Source: Occallatibacter riparius | Lineage (GTDB): Bacteria > Acidobacteriota > Terriglobia > Terriglobales > Acidobacteriaceae | NCBI RefSeq assembly: GCF_025264625.1 | Contig: NZ_CP093313.1 | Location: 6,696,001 to 6,760,000, forward strand | Direction: 5' to 3' | DNA length: 64,000 bases | Shown: positions 40,893 through 49,313 of the stretch, in pieces | How the letters are laid out: each line of letters begins with the position of its first letter | How positions within the stretch are numbered: the first letter of the stretch is position 1 | Made by a program: the position numbers and the translations under genes | The notes under the pieces: generated by a model | Seen by the model: only the letters and a program-made list of their open reading frames with translations | What the model was told of the DNA's origin: nothing | The model's database searches: none

Positions 40893-42224
40893 GTGAAGTT
40901 TGAGATCAAAGCAGCGGCGCTGAGTGCATTTCTGGGTGTAAGCCTGATTCCGGCGGGAGTGAGCCAGCAGCAACAGCAGCCTGCGCCGGCCTCTGTTCCC
41001 GATGCGCCCGCTCCCCAGGCCCCTGTACCGCTGACCGACGCCGCGGCCGGACCGATTCGCCCCGGCGGTGGAGCGGGAACCGAGTCGACCAGTATGACCT
41101 CGGGAACCGACAGCGAAGGCAACATCCAGCAGCAGCCCACCGCTCCCACTCAGCCAGCGGCCCAGCAGGAGCCGCAGGGTCCGCCCCCCAAGATCTCCGA
41201 GGGCGCCGACGCGGCCAAGGACTACGGCCAAATCATCCGGATTTACTCGAACTTCGTTCAGGTACCGGTCACCGTGAAGGACCCCAAGGGCAAGCTGGTC
41301 GCCGGCCTCACCTGGCGCGATTTCAAGGTTTACGAGAACAACAACTTTATGCCGCTGCGGTTCTTCTCCGTATCGGCGTTCCCCCTGTCCATTGCTTATG
41401 TCGTGGACCAGAGCCTGCCGCGCGACCAGATGGCGCAGGTCAATCAGTCCCTCGGCGCGGTGCAAGGCGGTCTGACGCCCTTCGATGAAATATCGGTATT
41501 CTCCTACGCGAACGGGCCCCACAATCTGTCGAACGGATTTACCGGCGCACAGAGCTCACGCACCCCGTTCGTCCTCGAAGCCGCCAAGGCTTCGGGAACC
41601 GAGCAGTTGAACGCGGTCGTCAGCGGACCTCTGGCGGGCTGCCCCATTCGCGTGAACGGCAATTGCGCCGACCCGAACATCCAACCGGGCCGCTCGACGG
41701 GCAACGATACTTTCATCACCCTGCCCAAGGAAATCCACACCCTCAATGACGCCATCCTGGCCGCCGCCAAGGAGCTCTCGACCCGGCCCAAGGAACGGCG
41801 CCGCGTGCTCTACGTGATCTCCGACGGAAAAGAGTACGGCAGCAAGGCCACCTACAAGGAAGTGCTCAAGTATCTCCAGACCAACAACATCGCGGTTTAC
41901 GGCACGCTGGTGGGCGATGCGGCGCGCTTTGGCCTGGGCCGTCTGAGCCGGTTCCACCTGCCCTTCACCATGTATGACAACCTGCTGGTGAAGTACACGC
42001 TGGCGACGGGTGGCACGCTCGACTCCGAGAACGGCGTAAACAACATCGAATCCAGCTACGCAGCGCTGGCCTCGGAAGCCCGCAACCAGTACACGCTGGG
42101 CTACTACAGCCACGAGCCCCTCATCGACGGCAAGTACCGCAGGATCGATGTCCGCGTGAACCGGCCCGGCCTTGAGGTCTCCGCCAAGACCGGATACTGG
42201 CCCTCTGGTCAGGATCAGAAGTAA
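40893..42224 (+). CDS. exported VWA-domain protein with degenerate metal site, 443 aa
   Basis: Starts with GTG 11 bases after GGAGG. A signal peptide (about 1-25, LSAFLGVSLIPAGVS) is followed by a Gln/Pro/Ala-rich linker and the acidobacterial VWFA-related domain: YSNFVQVPVTVKDPKGKLVAG and LSIAYVVDQSLPRDQ. The adhesion-site motif DxSxS reads DQSLP, so the last Ser is lost, unlike the divergent neighbour. Later YVISDGKEYGS keeps an Asp. A clear terminator follows at 42241-42276. Confidence 0.88.
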   Translation: MKFEIKAAALSAFLGVSLIPAGVSQQQQQPAPASVPDAPAPQAPVPLTDAAAGPIRPGGGAGTESTSMTSGTDSEGNIQQQPTAPTQPAAQQEPQGPPPKISEGADAAKDYGQIIRIYSNFVQVPVTVKDPKGKLVAGLTWRDFKVYENNNFMPLRFFSVSAFPLSIAYVVDQSLPRDQMAQVNQSLGAVQGGLTPFDEISVFSYANGPHNLSNGFTGAQSSRTPFVLEAAKASGTEQLNAVVSGPLAGCPIRVNGNCADPNIQPGRSTGNDTFITLPKEIHTLNDAILAAAKELSTRPKERRRVLYVISDGKEYGSKATYKEVLKYLQTNNIAVYGTLVGDAARFGLGRLSRFHLPFTMYDNLLVKYTLATGGTLDSENGVNNIESSYAALASEARNQYTLGYYSHEPLIDGKYRRIDVRVNRPGLEVSAKTGYWPSGQDQK

Positions 42225-42240
42225 GAAATCAAAAACAGCA

Positions 42241-42276
42241 AAACAAAAGCCCCGCGATCAAGCGGGGCTTTTGTTT
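42241..42276 (+). terminator. Rho-independent terminator after the VWA gene
   Basis: CAAAAGCCCCGC and GCGGGGCTTTTG pair perfectly (core stem 42244-42255 and 42262-42273) around GATCAA, and AAA/TTT extend the stem further. It lies 17 bp past the stop; the 3' arm supplies a TTTTGTTT tract. Confidence 0.9.
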
Positions 42277-42357
42277 CAGGGCCGGCAGTCTTCAATGTTC
42301 TGGATGCCTCTGTCCCTTTGTCCCTGTCTCTCACCGTCCCTGTTTACGAGCAAAACA

Positions 42358-42384
42358 AAGGGCCTGCGCATCACGCAGGCCCTT
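42358..42384 (-). terminator. Rho-independent terminator after tatA
   Basis: AAGGGCCTGCG (42358-42368) and CGCAGGCCCTT (42374-42384) form an 11-bp perfect stem with a 5-base loop. On the minus strand TGTTTTG follows the stem. It lies 56 bp past the tatA stop. Confidence 0.8.
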
Positions 42385-42440
42385 CCCTGTGACTGAAACT
42401 ATAGTTGGGAGCGCCCGCTCTGGACCGCTCCGCGAGCAGC

Positions 42441-42659
42441 TTACTTCTGCTCGGTCTGATTCGGAGCAGGCGGCGGGTTCACCGCGGCGCTCTGCTGAGT
42501 GGTCGAGGGCTGATCAGTGCCCGTCTTCAGGCCTTCCTTGAATCCCTTCAAGCCTTCGCCCAGGCCCTTGCCCAGTTCGGGGAGCCGCTTCGCGCCGAAC
42601 AGCACGAGCAACACAACTGCAATGACTAACAAGTGAGTAGGCTGAAAGAGATCGCCCAT
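42441..42659 (-). CDS. tatA: twin-arginine translocase subunit TatA/E, 72 aa
   Basis: Pore-forming Tat component. The N-terminal membrane helix (HLLVIAVVLLVLFGAKRLPELGKGLGEGLKGFKEGL) with FGAKRLPELG is the TatA/TatE signature, followed by a charged amphipathic helix and a Pro/Gln-rich tail. GGAGGA lies about 8 bases before the ATG. No tatB or tatC gene is adjacent. The Tat-exported GH1 protein in this window is a candidate substrate. Confidence 0.95.
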   Translation of the reverse strand: MGDLFQPTHLLVIAVVLLVLFGAKRLPELGKGLGEGLKGFKEGLKTGTDQPSTTQQSAAVNPPPAPNQTEQK

Positions 42660-42770
42660 GTTGATCCATCCTCCGCAAGCCGCAATTCAGCCGCTTGCCC
42701 TTTGTCATCTTTTATTGTCGCACAAGGACGGCTTCAGCGGGATGTGAGCTAGCTCACTCGTGAAGAGGAC

Positions 42771-42909
42771 AGGGAGTAGGGAATAGGCAGTAGGGAGTAG
42801 GCTCCGAAAATTGATCGGCTCAAAGCAGGGCTCACGCTGCATCTCAGGACGCGAAATCCCGGTTGGAAGCGTCAGCCCGCTACTCCCTATTCCCTACTTC
42901 CTACTCCCT
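42771..42909. repeat. inverted pair of heptad arrays (AGGGANT) upstream of tatA
   Basis: Left array 42771-42798: AGGGAGT, AGGGAAT, AGGCAGT, AGGGAGT. Right array 42882-42909: ACTCCCT, ATTCCCT, ACTTCCT, ACTCCCT, the inverse orientation. The 83-bp core shares no obvious similarity with the core of the pair at 40611-40739. The right array ends 4 bp before the stop of the gene at 42914. Confidence 0.85.
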
Positions 42910-42913
42910 GCCT

Positions 42914-43354
42914 CTAGTTCACCTGCGCCGGGCGCCCCAACCGCTCCGTCACCATCGCATAAAAGCTGCGCAGGTCCTCTTCTTCCCCAATGGTGAGACG
43001 CCGATATACCTTCATCAGCGGAAACAGCCGCGACCCGCGCACGTCCACAGCCGGAACCGCCACCGTGCCGCCCGGATACTGCGTCATCTCCCACCCGCCC
43101 GCATAACGCTGCCGGATGATCTCGCCCAGGTAGCTGCCCCACAGGCGAACCTCGTAGTCGACGTCGTGGTCTGGCGTCTCGCTCACCAGCACCAGGATCT
43201 CGTCTAGCACGTCAATAGAAGCCGGGGTGAAATCGAGAGCAAGGCGATAATCATCGCGCGCCGCCTCGACAGCGCCCTTCGCATAGCCCTCCATCATGGC
43301 AGCCAGGTCGGGGAACGGGGTTGATTCCAGGCGTTTGCGCAGCTCGTCGCTCAT
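42914..43354 (-). CDS. hypothetical protein, 146 aa
   Basis: Soluble protein; the middle VRLWGSYLGEIIRQRYAGGWEMTQYPGG followed by DVRGSRLFPLMKVYRRLTIGEEEDL resembles the DUF3806-like or immunity-superfamily fold. I am not sure of the family. No operon partner; tatA is 255 bp downstream with repeats between. Confidence 0.6.
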   Translation of the reverse strand: MSDELRKRLESTPFPDLAAMMEGYAKGAVEAARDDYRLALDFTPASIDVLDEILVLVSETPDHDVDYEVRLWGSYLGEIIRQRYAGGWEMTQYPGGTVAVPAVDVRGSRLFPLMKVYRRLTIGEEEDLRSFYAMVTERLGRPAQVN

Positions 43355-43448
43355 GTGTACTCAGTGAGTATAGGGCCCCTGCCCGTTGTAACAAAGTCGG
43401 GCTGTAGTGAATCAAACAATACAATCGAGGTATTGGAGGCTTGTCGAA

Positions 43449-43946
43449 GTGAGGTTTCCCCGATGGATTTTCGCGGCCGTAATGTTGATGGCTGCAGCAA
43501 CAGCGCGGCCTTCAACACGCACCATCTATCCAGACCCTGCGCAGGCGCACGCAGACATCGCCGCGGCGCTCAAGACCGCGGCCGCCACGCACAAGCACGT
43601 GCTGCTCGATTTCGGCGGCAACTGGTGCGGTGACTGCATTGTGCTCGACATGTACTTCCACAACCAGCAGAACCGTCCCCTGCTCGACGCCAACTACGTC
43701 GTGGTGCACATCAATGTCGGCCATCTCGATGAGAACCTCGACATCGCCCGGCGTTACCAGGTTCCTGTCGAACACGGCGTTCCCGAGGTCGCCGTGCTGA
43801 GCGAAACCGGCAAGCTGCTCTACAGCTCCAGAACCAAGGAACTCGAACTGGCCGTACAGCGATCCGACGAGTCCGCCGTCACCCGCTTCCTGATCCAGTG
43901 GAAGCCATCGAAGCAAGGCTGCTCCATGATGGCAACCAACTGCTGA
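43449..43946 (+). CDS. exported thioredoxin-fold protein, 165 aa
   Basis: Signal peptide (MRFPRWIFAAVMLMAAATARP), then a thioredoxin domain with the active-site WCGDC (in GGNWCGDCIVLD) and VPEVAVLSETG, whose Pro is the conserved cis-proline. It is probably a periplasmic disulfide or thiol protein. GGAGG lies 9 bases before a GTG at 43449; an upstream GTG at 43407 without ribosome site is less likely. A strong bidirectional terminator follows. Confidence 0.88.
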   Translation: MRFPRWIFAAVMLMAAATARPSTRTIYPDPAQAHADIAAALKTAAATHKHVLLDFGGNWCGDCIVLDMYFHNQQNRPLLDANYVVVHINVGHLDENLDIARRYQVPVEHGVPEVAVLSETGKLLYSSRTKELELAVQRSDESAVTRFLIQWKPSKQGCSMMATNC

Positions 43947-43951
43947 AGAAC

Positions 43952-43982
43952 AGGGTTTAGGGATTAGGTTATTAGGGATTAG
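43952..43982. repeat. heptad array (AGGGNTT)
   Basis: Units AGGGTTT, AGGGATT, AGGTTATT and AGGGATT, then AG. It lies 5 bp past the stop of the thioredoxin-like gene and directly before its terminator hairpin. No inverted partner is near. Confidence 0.6.
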
Positions 43983-43983
43983 A

Positions 43984-44026
43984 AAAGCAACGGCTCCAGT
44001 CCTCGACGGGCTGGAGCCGTTGCTTT
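43984..44026. terminator. strong bidirectional terminator between convergent genes
   Basis: AAAGCAACGGCTCCAG (43984-43999) and CTGGAGCCGTTGCTTT (44011-44026) form a perfect 16-bp stem with an 11-base loop. It separates the thioredoxin-like gene from the convergent phosphatidyltransferase gene ending at 44036. A T-run is present in both directions. Confidence 0.9.
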
Positions 44027-44035
44027 AGAAAAAGA

Positions 44036-44743
44036 CTAGCTCGGCAGTTCAGCTTTCTCGCGCGCCAGCACCGGCTCACACTCAGGCGCCGCAATCTCAG
44101 CCTGCACCTTCGGCACCTCGCTAGCCGGCACCAGGTGCTTCGTATTCCAGTAGGTGTACTGGATGCGGTGCACCACCGTGATCGTCGACAGAACCGCCAG
44201 CACCCACAGCACCGGAGCCATCACGCCCGCCCACTCGAACAGCGCGCCCAGAATGATCAGCACGATGCGTTCCGGCCGCTCCATGAAGCCTACCTTGCAC
44301 GAACCGATCAGCGCCTCGGCGCGTGCACGCGTGTAGCTCACCATCAGCGACGTCACCATCACGAACGCCGTCAGCACCACGTAGCGCAGATGATTCGAGC
44401 GCGCGTAGTACACCAGGATCCCGAAGAACAGCACCACATCCGAGTAGCGATCGATCACCGAATCAAAGAACGCGCCGAAGACAGTCACCTGGTTGGTGCG
44501 GCGCGCCACGCGGCCGTCGACCATATCAAACAGGCCTGCTCCGATAATCACCAGCCCGCCATAGAAGAAGTAGCGGCCCGCATTCACGGCACTGGCGTGC
44601 CCAAAGAAGAACGCGGCAACAATGTTGATGACCAGTCCGATGAAGGTAAGAACATTAGGCGAGATGCGGGTGAGCGCCAGGCCGTGAACAATCTTGTTTA
44701 ACAGCCAGCCACATGCGGCGCCAAACCCACCAGTCCAGGTCAT
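44036..44743 (-). CDS. CDP-alcohol phosphatidyltransferase, 235 aa
   Basis: Integral membrane enzyme that joins a CDP-activated alcohol to a phospholipid precursor. The family motif D-G-x2-A-R-x8-G-x3-D-x3-D is complete at Asp76-Gly77, Ala80-Arg81, Gly90, Asp94 and Asp98 (DMVDGRVARR, GAFFDSVIDRY). About six membrane segments. The C-terminal tail is acidic. It could be PgsA-like, CLS or PIS-type; the sequence does not decide this. Convergent with the thioredoxin-like gene. Confidence 0.92.
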   Translation of the reverse strand: MTWTGGFGAACGWLLNKIVHGLALTRISPNVLTFIGLVINIVAAFFFGHASAVNAGRYFFYGGLVIIGAGLFDMVDGRVARRTNQVTVFGAFFDSVIDRYSDVVLFFGILVYYARSNHLRYVVLTAFVMVTSLMVSYTRARAEALIGSCKVGFMERPERIVLIILGALFEWAGVMAPVLWVLAVLSTITVVHRIQYTYWNTKHLVPASEVPKVQAEIAAPECEPVLAREKAELPS

Positions 44744-44800
44744 TGCTTTTGCTTCCGTTCCTCTCTACTGCTTCAGCCGAATACAGCCCGGCCGAACGAG

Positions 44801-45304
44801 CTACTGCTGCGCGGCCTCAGCGCTTTGTTCTTCGCCGGCCTCGTCGTGAATGGTCGTGAGCTTCAGGATCTCAAGTTCGCGCTTGCCATTGGGCGTGACG
44901 ATCGTCGCAACATCGCCCACACGCTTGCCCACAATGCCGCGTCCGATCGGAGACGTCGTCGAGATCAGTCCCTTCGACACATCCGATTCCTCGCTGGTCA
45001 CCAAACGGTACTCGATCTCCTCGTCCTTCTGCGTATCGAAAACCACAACCGTGGATCCGAAGCCGGCGCGGTCGCGCGGAATGTTCGCCAGGTTCACGAG
45101 CGAGAGCTCAGCCATCCTGCGCTTGAGCTGGCCCAGGCGCGCGTTGACAAACTCCTGGCGCTGCTTGGCCATGTGGTACTCGGCGTTCTCTGACAGGTCG
45201 CCCATCGCGACGGCTTTCTTGATCTCGGCCGGCAGTTCGTGGGCGAGCTCATGCTCAAGCTCCGCGATTTGTTTCTGAAGCTGATTTTTGATGTGATCGG
45301 GCAT
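44801..45304 (-). CDS. greA: transcription elongation factor GreA, 167 aa
   Basis: Cleaves RNA in stalled RNA polymerase. N-terminal coiled coil with MGDLSENAEYHMAKQRQE (the family signature) and the C-terminal domain with GSTVVVFDTQKDEEIEYRLV, ISTTSPIGRGIVGKRVGD and GKRELEILKL. It is a little longer than the usual 158 residues because of an Ala/Gln/Glu-rich end. The ATG is at 45304; the frame is open upstream for 36 more codons. A perfect TATAAT (45365-45370) on the minus strand lies about 60 bases upstream. Confidence 0.97.
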   Translation of the reverse strand: MPDHIKNQLQKQIAELEHELAHELPAEIKKAVAMGDLSENAEYHMAKQRQEFVNARLGQLKRRMAELSLVNLANIPRDRAGFGSTVVVFDTQKDEEIEYRLVTSEESDVSKGLISTTSPIGRGIVGKRVGDVATIVTPNGKRELEILKLTTIHDEAGEEQSAEAAQQ

Positions 45305-45364
45305 TCGGTGTCCGTAAACGAGCGGATTCGCTCCGGCCGCGAGGGGTCCAAAGCTTGAAATTTC

Positions 45365-45370
45365 ATTATA
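45365..45370 (-). promoter_or_regulatory. -10 box upstream of greA
   Basis: On the minus strand TATAAT, 60 bases before the greA start. The nearest candidate -35 (TTGGCC, 45396-45391) has a 20-base spacer, which is long. The leader would be about 55 bases. Confidence 0.4.
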
Positions 45371-45486
45371 CGCAGCGTGGCCTTTGCGCCGGCCAAAGCT
45401 TTGATGGTGCAAAAAGCCGCCGCGATGCCAACCCCTGCAGACACAAACAATTCACGGTCCAGTAGAAACTCGCAGAAAGCGGAATC

Positions 45487-46614
45487 TCAGTCCGCAGGAA
45501 CAAGATGGACAGGCGTCCTGATCGCTTCCGACCCCAGCTCGCGAGCCTTCTCCTCGCCGCGCAAAACCCTCAGCGCTCCCTTGGCCAGAGCCTCAAGCTC
45601 GTCTTCTCCCGGATACACGACAAAGGGCGCAATCCATCCGGCCGCAATGCGAAGCTGGCTGATGAGCCGGCGCGAGTGCGCCATGCCGCCCGTGATGATC
45701 AGCGCATCCACGCGGCCCTCGAGAACCGTGGCCATCGCGCCGATCTCCTTGGCGATCTGATAAGCCATGGCATCGAAAATCAGCGCAGCCCTATCATCGC
45801 CCGCGACAATGCGGCTCTCCACCTCGCTCAAATCCTTCGTGCCGAGATAGGAGTAGATGCCGCCCTCGCGAATGAACGCGTCCCAGACTTCGCGCTGTGT
45901 ATAAAGACCGCTGAAGCACAGCTCCACCACGCCCAGCAGTTGCAGCCCGCCGCTCCGCTCGGTAGAGAAAGGTCCTTCCTGCCCAGCAAGATTCACGTCG
46001 ATCATCCGGCCGCCCTCATGGGCCGACACCGACACGCCGCTGCCCAGATGCGCTATCACCAGCCGAAGCTCTTCGTAGGGCCTGCCTCGCTCCCGCGCGT
46101 AACGGCGCGCCACAGCTTTGGTGTTGAGCGCGTGCGAGAGAGACCGGCGCGGCACCAGCGCCGACCCCGAGATGCGCGCCTTGTCGCAAAGCTCATCCAC
46201 GCTGACCGGATCAACGACGAAGGCTTCGACGTTCGCTTCGTCCGCGATGGCCTTCGCCAGAAACGCGCCCAGATTCGATGCGTGCTCGCCGAACGGCGCC
46301 AACCGCAGCTCATCCAGCATCGTTTCCGTCACTGCGTAGACGCCGCTGGGTACTGGCCGCAGCAGGCCGCCCCGACCCACCACCGCATGCAAATGGGTGC
46401 GCCGCTTGAAACCTGCTCCGCGCAGTTCGTCTTCAATGGCTGCCTTGCGGAAAGGAATCTGGTCCAGAACGGGCCGTCCCTGAAATGGCGCCAGGTCGGC
46501 TTCGGAGTGGACGATGGTGCGCACCAGCGCGGGGATCTCATTGCTGTAAACAGCGATCTTTGTCGATGTGGATCCAGGGTTGATTACGAGAACCTTGAAC
46601 TCACCGCGCGGCAT
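45487..46614 (-). CDS. buk: butyrate kinase, 375 aa
   Basis: Acetokinase-family enzyme converting butyryl phosphate and ADP to butyrate and ATP. VLVINPGSTSTKIAVY is the phosphate-binding loop; GRGGLLRPV, LAHLGSGVSVSAHEGGRMIDV and the C-terminal LIITGGMAHS are typical. The length fits. The start overlaps the last 14 bases of ptb, and GGGAG lies 7 bases upstream. In Acidobacteria, which lack classical fermentation, the pair may handle branched or short acyl-CoAs. Confidence 0.95.
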   Translation of the reverse strand: MPRGEFKVLVINPGSTSTKIAVYSNEIPALVRTIVHSEADLAPFQGRPVLDQIPFRKAAIEDELRGAGFKRRTHLHAVVGRGGLLRPVPSGVYAVTETMLDELRLAPFGEHASNLGAFLAKAIADEANVEAFVVDPVSVDELCDKARISGSALVPRRSLSHALNTKAVARRYARERGRPYEELRLVIAHLGSGVSVSAHEGGRMIDVNLAGQEGPFSTERSGGLQLLGVVELCFSGLYTQREVWDAFIREGGIYSYLGTKDLSEVESRIVAGDDRAALIFDAMAYQIAKEIGAMATVLEGRVDALIITGGMAHSRRLISQLRIAAGWIAPFVVYPGEDELEALAKGALRVLRGEEKARELGSEAIRTPVHLVPAD

Positions 46615-47548
46615 ACAGTACTCCCAAAGCGATTGAGTTCATTTTATCGTGCGCGCCCTCCACACGCGATGGGATGAGCAGGGGAACAGTGGCTCCGGCC
46701 ACCACGTGCGCGAACCGCCAGCCCGCCAGGAAGATCACCGCCTTGGCCAGCGCATTGGCCGCTTCAATGTTCGGCATCAGCAGAAAATCGGCATGTCCGG
46801 CCACCGGGTGCGAGATCCCCTTGGCGCGCGCGGCCCATTCAAACAGCGCGTTATCCAGCGCCAGAGGACCGAACACATCCGCCTCGCCAAACGCTCCCGT
46901 CGCCGCCAATTGCGCCAGCGCCCGGGCTTCCTTCGTGGAGGGCATGGCGTCGATCACAACCTCCAGCGCGCTCAAAACCGCGATCTTCGGATGCGCAATG
47001 CCCAGGCAATGCAACACTCCGAGCGCCGCAAGAAGAATCTGACGCTTCTGATCGAACGTAGGCGCAACATTGACCCCGCCATCGCTCAGTCCCACCAGCC
47101 GCGGGCCGTTTACGCCCGGGAATTCGCAAACCGCGATATCGCACAGCAGATGTCCCGTCCGCAGCCCCTTCTGCTTGTCCAAAATCGGATGCAGCAGTTG
47201 ATCCGTGCGCAGGTGGCCTTTCATCAGGATGTCGATCCCACCCTCGCGCGCGAGCCCCACAGCAACCCGCGCAGCCTCGCCCGCGTCGTGGTCCGAAGCG
47301 ACATACTCGGCGTGCTCCGCAAGCTCCAGCAGCCCAAGCGATTCGGCATGAACGCGGATGCGCCTCTCATCGCCAATCAGCACCGGCTGCGCAATGCCTT
47401 CCAGCAGCGCGCCCGACGCAGCGGCGAGAGCCACATCATCGTCGGCCAGAACCACTCCAACGCGCTTCGGCCCAAGTTCGCGGGCCCGGCTGCGGATTTC
47501 GGCAAAACTAGTGAGGGCTGCGTTTGCTGCGGGAGCGGTTGTGGTCAT
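46601..47548 (-). CDS. ptb: phosphate butyryltransferase, 315 aa
   Basis: Transfers an acyl group from CoA to phosphate to give acyl phosphate for butyrate kinase. The Pta-type fold is visible in GGIDILMKGHLRTDQLLHPILDKQKGLRTGHLL, ALDNALFEWAARAKG and GHADFLLMPNIEAANALAKAVIFLAG, all diagnostic for Ptb. Overlaps buk by 14 bases at the 3' end, so the two are an operon. Confidence 0.95.
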   Translation of the reverse strand: MTTTAPAANAALTSFAEIRSRARELGPKRVGVVLADDDVALAAASGALLEGIAQPVLIGDERRIRVHAESLGLLELAEHAEYVASDHDAGEAARVAVGLAREGGIDILMKGHLRTDQLLHPILDKQKGLRTGHLLCDIAVCEFPGVNGPRLVGLSDGGVNVAPTFDQKRQILLAALGVLHCLGIAHPKIAVLSALEVVIDAMPSTKEARALAQLAATGAFGEADVFGPLALDNALFEWAARAKGISHPVAGHADFLLMPNIEAANALAKAVIFLAGWRFAHVVAGATVPLLIPSRVEGAHDKMNSIALGVLYAAR

Positions 47549-47626
47549 GAATTCCCCCGGCCGAAAGTTAAAGCTACGGCCACCGAAACCCTGCCACAGC
47601 CGCGGAATCCCCGACAGTGCGCGGTA

Positions 47627-48112
47627 TCACAGATCCGACAAGCGCACCCCCGCCCTCCCCCGCTCATCCAGAAACGACTGCAGAATCAACGTCGCAGCCA
47701 CCTGATCCACCAGCTCCTTATGCTCCTGCCGAGCGTGCCCCGCCTCATACAGAATCTGGTGGGCCTCCCGGCTGGTCAGCCGCTCGTCCCAAAGATGAAT
47801 TGGCAGCCCCGTCAGCTCCCCCAGTTCGGCGGCAAACGCCTGCACCTTGGCCGCCCGCGGGCTCGACTCACCCGAAATGTGCAGCGGATTCCCCACCACG
47901 ATTCCCACAACCGAGTGCCGCCGCGCCAGCCGCGCAATCGAGCGCAGATCCTCGCGCGGATTGCGCCGCGTTTCCAGTGTCATCACCGGCTGCGCCGTCA
48001 GCCCCAACTCATCCGACACCGCAATGCCGATGCGCTTGGTCCCGACGTCCAGCCCGAGATAACGCGGCGGCGGCGTCCCTTCAGCGGGTTCAGGTTTGTG
48101 TGTGTCGCTCAT
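47627..48112 (-). CDS. ruvX: Holliday junction resolvase RuvX/YqgF, 161 aa
   Basis: RNase H-fold nuclease with the first catalytic Asp in YLGLDVGTKRIGIAVSDELG, the Glu in the central strand (GIVVGNPLHISGE) and a C-terminal Asp in KELVDQVAATLILQSFL. Its role is in 16S rRNA 5' maturation or Holliday junctions. Divergent from mltG, a common arrangement (YrrK and YrrL in Bacillus). Confidence 0.93.
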   Translation of the reverse strand: MSDTHKPEPAEGTPPPRYLGLDVGTKRIGIAVSDELGLTAQPVMTLETRRNPREDLRSIARLARRHSVVGIVVGNPLHISGESSPRAAKVQAFAAELGELTGLPIHLWDERLTSREAHQILYEAGHARQEHKELVDQVAATLILQSFLDERGRAGVRLSDL

Positions 48113-48272
48113 TGCCGATTCTTTCGACTAAGTTTCAGATTTCAGCCGTCGGACCTATACCTTGGTGCCGAAACATGAAACCCAACCTGACTTTATACAA
48201 TCTACTAAGGTTAGGAATCCCAAGAGGGATTTTTGCGTCTTATTCAAGAGTACGGAGGAGTACCGCAGAGGA

Positions 48273-49313
48273 ATGGCGAGCCGCAGACGGTCGACAGCAA
48301 AGGGGCGCGGCTCTTGGGGCCGGGTTGTGTTCGCCGTGTTTCTCCTGGCTATCCTGGCCGCCGCAGGTTTTGCTGCCTTCGTCCTGTACACCCCTTACGG
48401 CCCTCAACAGGAAACATTTGTCGAAGTTCTGCCCGGCTCATCCACCATGCGCATCGCCCGGCAGCTTGAGGGAGCCGGAATCATCCGCAGCCAATACGCC
48501 TTTTACGTCGAGCGCTGGCTGCAGCACGGCAGCCTGAAGGCGGGCGACTATAGATTCGACCATCCCGCGCCGGTCAGCGAAATCTACGACCGCATCCGCC
48601 GCGGTGACACCTATGCCATCGCCGTCACCATCCCCGAGGGATCGACCATGTTCGATATCGGTGCGCGGCTCGAGCAGGCTGGCTTCGGCCCCGCGGCCTC
48701 ATTCGTGAACGTAGCGCGGCAGGAATCCGGCCTGCTCTCCGACATCGATCCTCAGGCCAAAACCCTCGAGGGCTACCTCTTCCCCGACACCTACAAGATC
48801 GGCCCCAAGGAGCAGATGCCCCAAATCGCCGCACTCATGGTCAAGCGATTCCGCCAGGCAGCGCTGCAGCTCGGCCTCAATCACAACGTGCACCAGGTCG
48901 TGACATTGGCTTCTATCGTCGAGCGCGAGACGGCTATCGACGGCGAGCGCCCCCTGGTAGCCAGCGTCTTTGAAAACCGCCTCGACAAGCAGATGCCCCT
49001 CATGACCGACCCCGCCGTGATCTACGGCCTGCAGTTGCAGAACGCCTGGCGCGGCACCATCTACGCCAGCGACCTGCAACGCGATACGCCTTACAACACC
49101 TATATGCATCCCGGCCTCCCCCCTGGACCCATCGCCAATCCCGGAATCAAATCGCTGAAAGCGGCCATGCAGCCCGCCCAGACCGACTATCTTTATTTCG
49201 TGGCGGCCAGCAAGAATCCGCAAGGCAAGTCACTGTTCGCGGCCACTCTCGAAGAGCACAACCGCAACGTGGCCGGATATCGCGATGCCGTGAAGAAAGA
49301 GGGGAACCAGTGA
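48273..49313 (+). CDS. mltG: endolytic peptidoglycan transglycosylase MltG (YceG), 346 aa
   Basis: Membrane-anchored lytic transglycosylase that ends glycan strands. One N-terminal membrane helix (FAVFLLAILAAAGFAAFVLY), a LysM-like domain (about 45-115), then the YceG domain with ASIVERET (the conserved glutamate near 217) and MHPGLPPGPIANPGIKSLKAA at the end. The ATG at 48273 is preceded by a purine-rich GGAGGAG and AGAGG. Its end overlaps the GTG of the lipoprotein gene. Confidence 0.95.
   Translation: MASRRRSTAKGRGSWGRVVFAVFLLAILAAAGFAAFVLYTPYGPQQETFVEVLPGSSTMRIARQLEGAGIIRSQYAFYVERWLQHGSLKAGDYRFDHPAPVSEIYDRIRRGDTYAIAVTIPEGSTMFDIGARLEQAGFGPAASFVNVARQESGLLSDIDPQAKTLEGYLFPDTYKIGPKEQMPQIAALMVKRFRQAALQLGLNHNVHQVVTLASIVERETAIDGERPLVASVFENRLDKQMPLMTDPAVIYGLQLQNAWRGTIYASDLQRDTPYNTYMHPGLPPGPIANPGIKSLKAAMQPAQTDYLYFVAASKNPQGKSLFAATLEEHNRNVAGYRDAVKKEGNQ

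Noticed and set aside
46649..48178. 509-codon open frame opposite ptb and ruvX
   Set aside because: Arg/Gln/Pro-rich, no family pattern, opposite two well-supported genes.
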